DNA of 64,000 bases from Pseudomonas graminis (lineage in GTDB: Bacteria > Pseudomonadota > Gammaproteobacteria > Pseudomonadales > Pseudomonadaceae). Position 1 is the stretch's first letter, and every line of letters begins with the position of its first letter. The position numbers were made by a program, and so were the translations under genes. The DNA lies in the NCBI RefSeq assembly GCF_900111735.1, contig NZ_FOHW01000019.1, forward strand, positions 1 to 64,000. Reading direction: 5' to 3'. Positions 9,611 through 17,837 of this stretch are shown one piece after another. The notes under the pieces were generated by a model. It was not told the DNA's origin and searched no databases. It saw only the letters and a list, made by a program, of their open reading frames with translations.

Positions 9611-9625
9611 ATTCAACGCCAACCC

Positions 9626-9760
9626 TGTAGGAGCGTGGCTTGTCCCGCGATCGGCGGGGAACCCGTCGTGAAACCTGCGACGAAGGTCAGAATGACACAC
9701 CGCATTGGCCTGGGTTGCTGCCGGTTCCCGGCAGATCGCGGGACAAGCCACGCTCCTACA
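9626..9760. repeat. REPIN (GCGTGGCTTGTCCCGCGA type)
   Basis: Inverted arms TGTAGGAGCGTGGCTTGTCC and its complement enclose about 90 bases. It lies between the ABC ATPase gene and the HAD gene. Confidence 0.88.
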
Positions 9761-9798
9761 GTTGATCTGCGTGTGAATGATTTAAGAGGACAGTTTTA

Positions 9799-10452
9799 AT
9801 GGCTTTAGCAATTTTCGATCTGGACGAAACCCTGATCCACGGTGACTGTTCAAGCCTGTGGAGCGAGCAGATGGGGCGGCTGGGCTGGGTCGATCCCGAG
9901 TGGTTCATGAAGAAAGACCACGAACTGATGGAAGCCTACGGCAAGGGTGAACTGGCCATGGAAGATTACATGGCATTCAGTCTGGACCCGATGGTCGGGC
10001 GCACGCCGGAGGAAGTGGATTTTCTGGTGGGGCCGTGGGTCGAGGATTACATCGAGCCGATCATTTTCAGCGACGCCACCAAGGCCATCGCCGAGCACCG
10101 CGCCGCCGGTGACCGCATTCTGATCATCTCGGCATCGGGCGTGCACCTGGTCAAGCCCATTGCCGAGCGCATCGGCGTTGATGAAGTGCTGGCCATTGAT
10201 CTTGAACTCGCCCATGGCGTGTACACAGGTAAAACCAGCGGCGTGCTCACCTACCGCGAAGGCAAGATCACCCGCCTGATGGCGTGGCTGGATCAGGAAG
10301 GCGAGAACCTTGAGGGGGCGAGTTTCTATTCGGATTCGCGCAATGATTTGCCGCTGCTGCAGAAGGTGGACTTCCCCCATGCGGTGAATCCGGATCCGGT
10401 ATTGCGGGAAGCGGCGGAAAAGGCTGGATGGCCGATTCACCGGTGGAGATGA
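9799..10452 (+). CDS. HAD-superfamily phosphatase (HAD-IB, SerB-like)
   Basis: This is a 217-residue cytoplasmic phosphatase. Motif I is DLDETL (Asp6, Asp8), motif II is IISASGVHLV, and motif IV is YSDSRNDLPLL. Cap insertion and length fit the HAD-IB (phosphoserine phosphatase-like) group. The ATG follows AGAGGACAG. It lies on the same strand as the transporter operon but beyond a REPIN, so co-transcription is possible but not shown. Together with the phosphohydrolase at 6190 it suggests step-wise handling of a phosphorylated import product. It is the last gene of the conserved block before the accessory cassette. Confidence 0.85.
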   Translation: MALAIFDLDETLIHGDCSSLWSEQMGRLGWVDPEWFMKKDHELMEAYGKGELAMEDYMAFSLDPMVGRTPEEVDFLVGPWVEDYIEPIIFSDATKAIAEHRAAGDRILIISASGVHLVKPIAERIGVDEVLAIDLELAHGVYTGKTSGVLTYREGKITRLMAWLDQEGENLEGASFYSDSRNDLPLLQKVDFPHAVNPDPVLREAAEKAGWPIHRWR

Positions 10453-10534
10453 CGCAGAGCCCCTGACTTGAGCCCTCTCCTACGGCAGGTCAACCGATGC
10501 CAGTCTTCCCGCATCCGACCAGCGGGCGCCAAAC

Positions 10535-10556
10535 CTGTCAATTGTGACAGTAGCCA
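10535..10556 (+). promoter_or_regulatory. Left flanking palindrome, lux-box-like
   Basis: CTGTCA-ATTG-TGACAG followed by TAGCCA lies 63 bases upstream of the ATG at 10614. The 16-bp dyad obeys the CT-N12-AG rule of LuxR-type boxes. A near-identical element with the same TAGCCAG flank lies upstream of the gene starting at 24756 on the other strand. GTCAACCG is also found upstream of both. The regulator is unknown and no LuxR gene is in the window. Confidence 0.6.
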
Positions 10557-10613
10557 GAGAGGTCACCGCAGCGCCAAATGACTCCTGCGCATAAACCGAC
10601 AGGAGTCAACACC

Positions 10614-13039
10614 ATGGCCATTAAAGCCCGCTCGCAATACTTCCCCATCCCTGCCCATATTTCACAGACCGTCGCCAAACTGGCGGCAGACCCCATCTTC
10701 CTCGACAACGCCCGGGCTGCCAGCGCATTACTGATCCCGCCGGAGATCGACGCAGTCAATGGGCCGATTCCAAGCCCTCCGGCATTACCTGACCTTGAAG
10801 TATGGGGCGTCAACGAAGGCGCTGCGGTGACCACGCACGAACAGGGGTTGAAGGTGCACGTACCGGCTTGGTCAGATATGAATAAAGGCGACAGCGTAAA
10901 CCTTCTTCTGGAAGATCTGACAGTGGCTACCGACACGATCAGATCAGACGCCCAGGTCGGTGAACGACTCAGCCTGTTCATCGCGGATGAGCGTCTGGCT
11001 GCCGGCTCTCAGGCCGTGTCCTACAAGGTGACGCGCTTCGGTCAGCAACCCGAGGCGTCGGCCGAAATGAACATTTACGTCAAACTCACGCCACCGGGTG
11101 GTCCCGATGCAGACGGTACCGACCAAGGCCACTCCGAGCTGGTCCTTACGCTGCCAGAAGAAATAATGCACAACGGTGTCGGCGCCGACGAAGCGGAAGA
11201 AGGGGTTATCGTCAAAATCGACCCCTACCCCGAAATGGCCTTGTGGGACCACATCAATTGTCATGGGGCGGCATCTTTGTTGATCATTACGTTACGGAGG
11301 AGGAAGTCGGAAGCTCGCTGGAAATCACCGTTGACAAGGACACCATCCTGAAAGCTGGCGACTCGGGGGCGAACAGCCTTGCGGTCGCGTTTATGGTCTA
11401 CGACGTCGTCCAGAACCCCTCCTCGGACTGGAGCGCTGAAGCGCTCGTCACGGTGGACACCGGAAACGCCCGGTTCGACGCGCCCATCGTCAAAGAGGCC
11501 CGCAACAGACAACTGAATCTTGAGACCCTAAACGGCAAAGACGCCACTTTGCAGCTGTGGGTGCCGGGTGGGGGAAAATTCGAGGTCGGAGACAAGATTT
11601 GGGCCAAGATGGTCGGCACTACAACAGAAGGAATTGAATTGAGTTGGACCGCCGCAGAGCCCGATGTGGTGGATAATCTGCCCCAAGTCCTTGAAATCTC
11701 CGTACCCAATGACCGCATTCGATTACTTGCCAAGACACAGGCGGTGTTCAGCTATGAAGTCGAGCACCAGGGCACCGAAGAAAGGCTGAGATCAAAAGGC
11801 GAATTCATCAGCATCATCGGCGAACCGGTAAGGCTTGCCGCGCCGATCGTCGAGGAAGAGCAAGGGGGTGCTCTTGACCCTGAGCTTGCGACCGCACACG
11901 TCAAAGTGCCATGGGACGATGCCTTCCAGAAAGGGGACATGGTTGTCCTTCGCTGGATTGGTACTTACCCCGACTACGGTCCCTACGATCCGGTACTGGA
12001 CGCCCACTTTGTTTCTGCTGGCGACACGACCGACCAAGAGCCCATCATCTTCGCCGTACCAGGCAAGCATCTGAAGGAAATTGAAGGGGGGACTGTTGAT
12101 CTTTTTTACGTTCTGGCCAAAGACGTGGACGGTGTCACGCTGGAACGTGAATCCGCCCATACCGGGCCACTGAACGTCGGTGAGGAACGCGCCGAACTGA
12201 GGGCGCCTATTGTGGAGGGCATTGTAGATAACGCCCTGCCCCCTGATCACTCTGACACAACGCTAAAAGTGGTGCCGTACAGAGGGATGGCTATCCGCGA
12301 TGAGATCCACATCACATGGGATGGCAGCATCACGGGCAAATATGTCAATTACCTCCCTGTGACCAGTCTCAACCATGACAAAGAGGTTGTCTTTCCCATA
12401 AAGGACGATCTGGTTAAAGGCAACGAAGGGGGCAAAGTAGCCGCCTCGTACAAAGTCGTTCGTGCGAATGGCGATACAAGCTACTCGGATGTTCTTGAAT
12501 TCAGCGTGGGCGAGCCAGTGGCTCTCGACCCACCCGTCTTCACCAGCGTCAAAGATTCCGCAGGCAACGAAATCCCGGAAGGCGGGTCAACCGCGGATAA
12601 GACAGTGACCCTCACGGGTACAGCCGCTGCAGATCAAACGCTGCGGATCCTGGATGGGGAGACCGACGTAGCTGAGGTCGGTATAAACGCGGACGGGGAA
12701 TGGGAAACGACGCTCAACGACTTGGCAGTGGCGTCGCACAGAATCGAAGCGGTGGCCAACTACACCTCCAGTCCGCAGTCAGCGGTTTATAACTTCACCG
12801 TGGCCGACACAGCCCGCCCCGTCATCACCCGGGTTACGGACTCCAAGGGCGAGTTGATACCCAATGGGGGCTCCACTTCCGATACCAGCGTGACCTTGTA
12901 CGGCACCTTTGGTGCCAGTCCCATCTCACCCAGTCCGGCCATCATCAGCGTCAAAGACTCCGCAGGCAACATCATCGCCAACGGCGGATCCACGGCCGCT
13001 GACAGCGTGACCTTGAACGGTACCGCCGCAGAAGAATGA
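10614..13039 (+). pseudogene. Ig-like module protein, frameshifted and 3'-truncated
   Basis: The gene begins MAIKARSQYFPIP behind AGGAG (10601-10605). The first frame runs to a stop at 11351. The reading that matches the paralogue at 13304 (GDxIxLxWG-type modules) continues in the next frame from about 11258 to 13039. Aligning the two pinpoints one missing base near 11256-11261, where DHIN should continue as LSWGG. The joined product would be about 808 residues: five or six modules of the L-V-VP-W/GD-V-L-W type, then one complete and two cut-down modules of the SVKDSAGNEIPEGGS type. The last stops mid-module (GTAAEE). There is no signal peptide. The two parts could be made separately, or the missing base could be a sequencing error; otherwise this is a decaying adhesin-like gene. 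Confidence 0.7.
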
Positions 13040-13303
13040 AGAGTTGATCGATCAGATGATTCGCGGTGTCGATGGGACAGCGAAGCAATCGAACGCCTGT
13101 GAGGCTGACCAGCGCCAGCATGGGTATTGATGTCCGATTAACGTGCCGGCCGGCAATCGGGCTGGCCCCGGGGACGAACAGTGCGGCGGGCAGCGCAGGT
13201 GCCGTCCTCCGCCTGTCGCGATGATCAGCCTGTTTGAAAGCCTCCAACCGGTTCTTGAAAAAACCACACGCTACACAGGGATCATTTCAGCAAGGAGCTC
13301 GTC
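13040..13303. other. Junction region between Ig-module genes
   Basis: No convincing gene is seen. The Ig-module reading does not continue in any frame past 13039, consistent with a deletion end-point. A 28-codon reading frame (13221-13307, starting MISLFESLQ) ends with its TGA overlapping the ATG at 13304. It has no ribosome site and could be a leader peptide or chance. AAGGAGCT at 13292-13299 is the ribosome site of the next gene. Confidence 0.5.
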
Positions 13304-16300
13304 ATGAGACGCAGACTACGCACACTCTTTCCACCCCTTGACCGGAGCTACAAGGCAGCTGCGCTGCGGCCGCTATTGATCGGCGGGATGATCACGCCGG
13401 TAGAAGGCGGAGACGGTGGCATCAACGCCGATATTGGCTGTCAGGACTTTGTCCTGATCGCGATCGACCCTTGGCAGGGAATGCGTGAGAACGACCACCT
13501 GGATGTCTACTGGGACACCGATCTTGTCGCGATCTATGACGTACTGCCAGAGGACATAAATGAGCGCATCGTTCTGACGGTCTCGGGCGAATACATCAAG
13601 GATGGCTGGGTCGAAAAAGTGTTTTATCGCCTGACCCACGCCGACACTGGCCGATCAGACGATTCGGGTGCCCTGCGGGTCAAGATCAAGCTCGAACCGC
13701 CCGGCGGTTTTGACCGTCATCCTGCATTGCCAGGACACTCTGAACTCAAAGCCCCCGTGCTACCCGCTGACATTGTCGAAAACGGCGTGGATGCGGCGTG
13801 GGCGCAACGCGGCTTCCCGCTGGTTATCGAGACTTACCCCGATCGCATGGCCCGGGACACTATTAGCCTGGCATGGGGTGACGTCGTCATCGCGCATCTG
13901 GTCAGCGAAGGCGAAGCGGCAGGTGACGACCCCATCGAAATTCCTGTCGACCAGGCGACGATTCTGGCGGCCGGTGACAGCGAAAACCTGCTCGTTGACT
14001 ATGAGGTGTATGACGAGGTCTATAACTTCGCTACGCCTCGTTCAATGCAGACCATCGTTTCGGTAGAAGCCGGCGCCTGGCGGCTGGAAGCGCCGATCAT
14101 CGGCAATGGTACGCCCACTATCGATCTGGAGGATCTGGGAAGCGACAGCGTGCCTGTTTACATCAAAGTAACCGTGGAGAACTTCGCGCTGGAGGATGTC
14201 GTGGAAATGACATGGCGCGACGACAATGCCGCCAACGAGCAACCGGCGTTCACCTACTCGTTCACCATCGACAACCTCTCTCAGATCTATCAAGTTGACG
14301 TGCCCAATGCGCACATCCGCGCCCTCCTTGGCGGTAAAGGGCGGGCTACCTACGTGTTGAAAAAAATCAACGGTGCGCCGTGGTTGTCTTCGAAACGAGC
14401 GACCGTCAGCATCGTCGGCCATGTACCGCTGCCGGCGCCGAACATTATCGAGCTGATTGGCGACACCCTGGCGCCTGATGAAGAGCGAGCCCATGTCGAG
14501 ATCCCGAATTACGGGATGGAGATCGGCGACTTCATCGTGTTGAAATGGCTGGGGACCCAATCGAACGGCTCGATCCACCTGCATGAGGACACCCATAACG
14601 TTACCGGCAATGAGGCCGGCGGTCTCGAGCGGGTATATTTCCCGGTGATGGGCGAACACATCAGCATCCTCAATAATGGCAGCCTTGATGTCAGCTATAC
14701 CGTGAGCAACGACAGCTGGCTGAGCGCCGATACACGCCGTTCCGAGCATCTGCTGGTCAAGGTCGGCCAGCACTCTGCGCAGCTCCCGGCCCCCACTGTC
14801 GAGGAAGCTCCCGACGGAGTGCTGGACCCGGAACAGTACCCCGAAAGCGCCACCCTTCGCATCGCATATGAAGGAACCCGGGCTGGGGACACTATCACCT
14901 GGTATTGGAAAGGCATCTCCGATGAAGGCAGCGGCACGGATTCGTTTCCCATCACGACAGGCACTGCGGGCAAACCGCTGGACTTCCCCATTGCCAGGGC
15001 ACTGATCGAGCCCAATATCAATAACGAAGTGAAGGCGATGTACACACTCAAGCGCGGCACAACCGGCCTGTTTGAGTACTCGGCAACGCTGAATCTGGTG
15101 ATCGGCAAGCTCATCGGCGAATTGCTGGCACCCACCGTCGTGGAGGCCAGAGACGGCGTACTTGACCCGATGGACGCGCTTAACGGCGCCACCGTACAAG
15201 TACGTTACGACAGCATGGAGGAGGATGAAGACGTCATCACACATCTCTGGCTGGGAAGCCCGGGCGCTGGCACGCCGGCTGATGAGACAAAGCCCGGTGC
15301 CGCCAGCGGGCTGGTCGAGTTCTCGGTAACCGCAGCGGTGATCGGGGCGAATATCGGCCGCGAAGTCAGCGTGTCCTATCGCGTCAAACGCTACACCGCC
15401 GAGAAGCAGTCCGATCTATTGCGATTGCCCATACTGCCCTTCGGCAATCCTGACAAGGACCTGCCGCACCCGGCCATTACCCAGGCCGACAGCCAGACGT
15501 TGACGCTAAACCTGGCGACGTTCACTGGCAACGCCACCACCACGGTCGCCAAATGGCCGTTCAGCGCTTCGGGCCAGCGAGTCTGGCTGCGGATTGAGGG
15601 AGAAACCGGCAGCGGCGGTCCGTACGCAATCACGCTACTGGACGGCGCCGTACTCACCAGCGCTCAAGCCTCTGACGGCCTGTCCGTCACCCTGCCGCGC
15701 ACTGAACTGGAAAAGCTTGGTCAGGACACTCGCCTGACAGTGATCTGCAACGTTGCCTTTGACGGCACCGCCAGTGAAAGCGGCGCAGTGCCTTTTCCAC
15801 GGGTGGCCTACGCCTTCAAGCTGCACCATGACTGGGTCAAGCCGCAAATCGTCAGTATCAAGGACGGCAAAGGTGAAGTGGCTGATGGAGGGACCACATT
15901 CGATACCGACTTAAGCATCAGCGGCACCTCCACCCTCGAAACCGAGCTGGAAATTCTCGACAGCACCACGCGGCTCACGACGGTTAAATCCAACGGCAGC
16001 GGCGCCTGGAGCGGGAGCCTGCAAGGGCTGACAGTGAAAAGTTACAGCCTTACAGCCAACGCGCTTGATGGCAGCGGCCTGGTTTCTTCGCCAAGGCGCC
16101 TTGAAGTGCTGGCCAACGTGAAGCCTGTTATCAACCAGGTCCTGGACTCTCGAGGACCGGTCAGCGATGGCGGTACGACCGTAGACACCAGCCTCACGAT
16201 ATCGGGCAAGGCAAGCCCTGATCGGCAGGTCGAACTGTTTGACAACGGCGTATCAAAAGGCGTTGCCAACACGAATGGATCGGGCGAATGGTCTCTGACC

Positions 16301-17794
16301 GTTTCAGCACTGAGCGTGGCGTCGCACGCGTTCAAGGCCAAAGCCCTGTATGGCACGCAGCCTGAGTCTGATATCTGGACGGTGATCATCGCTGCAGCCG
16401 TGACGCCGACCATCACTCACATTCGAGACATGCAAGGCGCTGAGATTCCGCCTGATGGTTTCACTGTGGATACCGGTGTGGCTCTGACCGGCACCGCCAG
16501 TGCAGGTCTTGAGGTGGAGATATTTGATGGCGCTGCGTCTCGGCAAAAGGTAACGGCCGACGCAGGCGGGCAATGGACACTGACGCTTACAGGCCTGAGC
16601 GTGGCGCAGCATGACATGAAAGTCCGGGCCAACTACGGGAGCAATCCGGAATCCGCCGTGCGAAAATTCACCGTGACCGCAGTGGTCACTCCCACCATCA
16701 CCAGGGTTGAGGATCCACAGGGCAACGCCGTGAGCAACGGTGGCTCGACCTACGCCAATACGGTCACCGCCTCGGGCAAGGCCTCAATCGGTCAATCGGT
16801 AGAGGTGTTCGACGGCGCCTCGTCCAAAGGCACTGCCAGCGTGAACGCCAGCGGCGACTGGTTGCGGTCAGTGAGTGGCCTGTCGGTCGGCGCCCATAGC
16901 CTGACCACCAGAGCGTTGTACGCGAATAATCCGGTGTCCTCACCGTGGACGTTAAACGTCCAGGCTGCCACGGCGCCCACGCTCAGTGTGCGCGACTCCC
17001 GAGGGGAGGTCGGTCAGGGAAGCACCACGACGGAAACCACGGTAACGGCGTCGGGCACGGCAGTGGCCAACGCGCAGGTTGAGGTCTTCGACAAGAACGC
17101 GTCCAAAGGCACCACAACGGCGGGGGGTGGCGGCGCCTGGAGCCTGTCTGTGGGAGTGGCCCTCGGTTCCCACAGCATCAAGGCTGTCGGGAAATATGCC
17201 GACAACCCTTCATCGGAGACTCGCGACTTCAGGGTGGTATCGCCGATACCGGATTTTGTGCTGGATACGTCGCCTGTGTCGCTGAATGGAGCACTTTGGG
17301 GGCTGTCAAGTTATCCAGGCCATGCTCCCTTGAGCTGGCCAGCTGGAACTACTTATCGTAGGAACCCTTCCAGCGGGGCGGCGCCTTACAGTTACACGTC
17401 GAGCGACTCTTCAAAAGTGATGGTTGATAGCACCGGGTTCATCAAATCGGTATCAAACGGTACGGCAACGATTAATGTGCAAGACCAGCAAGGCCGTCGA
17501 GGCAGTTACACCGTGACGGTTTCGAATGTGACCATGGTGACCGGAATTGGTAAACGTGATTACAAAGATGCGAACAAGCGGGCTGCGGAGCGTGGGTTAC
17601 ATCTGATGAATATGGACCAGCTTCGTAATATCTACAGCCAGTACGGAAACAGGTTTCCCATGGGGGACATGCCGTACTGGTCAACCAATGGAGCGGGATT
17701 CCTGCAGAACTACACCAAAAACATGGTCACGGGTGTGGAAGGTACGGGAATCGTCACGTTACCTGGCAGTTACTGCGGCGTTCTGGCCATATGA
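13304..17794 (+). CDS. Giant multidomain Ig-like repeat protein with lectin-like C-terminus
   Basis: This 1496-residue protein is built from two module families. Residues about 20-840 hold seven units of roughly 105-120 residues with a GD-I-L-WxG core (for example DTISLAWGD, DFIVLKWLG, DTITWYWKG). Residues about 845-1315 hold five bacterial Ig-like units of about 92 residues (KPVINQVLDSRG...DGGTT...GEW). A Big2-like unit follows (SSDSSKVMVDSTGFI). The last 90 residues (DANKRAAERGLHLMNMDQLR ... YWSTNGAG ... YCGVLAI) resemble the C-type-lectin-like tip of bacterial Ig-repeat adhesins. The ATG follows AAGGAGCTCGTC. No signal peptide or membrane anchor is visible, so how it would leave the cell is unexplained. 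It is probably an adhesin or extracellular matrix protein. Confidence 0.75.
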   Translation: MRRRLRTLFPPLDRSYKAAALRPLLIGGMITPVEGGDGGINADIGCQDFVLIAIDPWQGMRENDHLDVYWDTDLVAIYDVLPEDINERIVLTVSGEYIKDGWVEKVFYRLTHADTGRSDDSGALRVKIKLEPPGGFDRHPALPGHSELKAPVLPADIVENGVDAAWAQRGFPLVIETYPDRMARDTISLAWGDVVIAHLVSEGEAAGDDPIEIPVDQATILAAGDSENLLVDYEVYDEVYNFATPRSMQTIVSVEAGAWRLEAPIIGNGTPTIDLEDLGSDSVPVYIKVTVENFALEDVVEMTWRDDNAANEQPAFTYSFTIDNLSQIYQVDVPNAHIRALLGGKGRATYVLKKINGAPWLSSKRATVSIVGHVPLPAPNIIELIGDTLAPDEERAHVEIPNYGMEIGDFIVLKWLGTQSNGSIHLHEDTHNVTGNEAGGLERVYFPVMGEHISILNNGSLDVSYTVSNDSWLSADTRRSEHLLVKVGQHSAQLPAPTVEEAPDGVLDPEQYPESATLRIAYEGTRAGDTITWYWKGISDEGSGTDSFPITTGTAGKPLDFPIARALIEPNINNEVKAMYTLKRGTTGLFEYSATLNLVIGKLIGELLAPTVVEARDGVLDPMDALNGATVQVRYDSMEEDEDVITHLWLGSPGAGTPADETKPGAASGLVEFSVTAAVIGANIGREVSVSYRVKRYTAEKQSDLLRLPILPFGNPDKDLPHPAITQADSQTLTLNLATFTGNATTTVAKWPFSASGQRVWLRIEGETGSGGPYAITLLDGAVLTSAQASDGLSVTLPRTELEKLGQDTRLTVICNVAFDGTASESGAVPFPRVAYAFKLHHDWVKPQIVSIKDGKGEVADGGTTFDTDLSISGTSTLETELEILDSTTRLTTVKSNGSGAWSGSLQGLTVKSYSLTANALDGSGLVSSPRRLEVLANVKPVINQVLDSRGPVSDGGTTVDTSLTISGKASPDRQVELFDNGVSKGVANTNGSGEWSLTVSALSVASHAFKAKALYGTQPESDIWTVIIAAAVTPTITHIRDMQGAEIPPDGFTVDTGVALTGTASAGLEVEIFDGAASRQKVTADAGGQWTLTLTGLSVAQHDMKVRANYGSNPESAVRKFTVTAVVTPTITRVEDPQGNAVSNGGSTYANTVTASGKASIGQSVEVFDGASSKGTASVNASGDWLRSVSGLSVGAHSLTTRALYANNPVSSPWTLNVQAATAPTLSVRDSRGEVGQGSTTTETTVTASGTAVANAQVEVFDKNASKGTTTAGGGGAWSLSVGVALGSHSIKAVGKYADNPSSETRDFRVVSPIPDFVLDTSPVSLNGALWGLSSYPGHAPLSWPAGTTYRRNPSSGAAPYSYTSSDSSKVMVDSTGFIKSVSNGTATINVQDQQGRRGSYTVTVSNVTMVTGIGKRDYKDANKRAAERGLHLMNMDQLRNIYSQYGNRFPMGDMPYWSTNGAGFLQNYTKNMVTGVEGTGIVTLPGSYCGVLAI

Positions 17795-17799
17795 GGGGA

Positions 17800-17829
17800 A
17801 TCGGGAGGGCCTGAAGGGGCTCTCCCGAT
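17800..17829. terminator. Shared hairpin between convergent genes
   Basis: ATCGGGAG and CTCCCGAT form an 8-bp stem around GGCC...GGGGCT. It fills the 43-base gap between the stops of the giant Ig-module gene and the autotransporter gene. No U-run is present on either strand, so its strength is uncertain. Confidence 0.5.
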
Positions 17830-17837
17830 ACTCAGGA

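Noticed and set aside
13221..13307. 28-codon leader-like frame overlapping the start of the giant Ig-module gene
   Set aside because: The ATGA overlap is suggestive but there is no ribosome site and no conserved feature, so it is mentioned only in the spacer entry.
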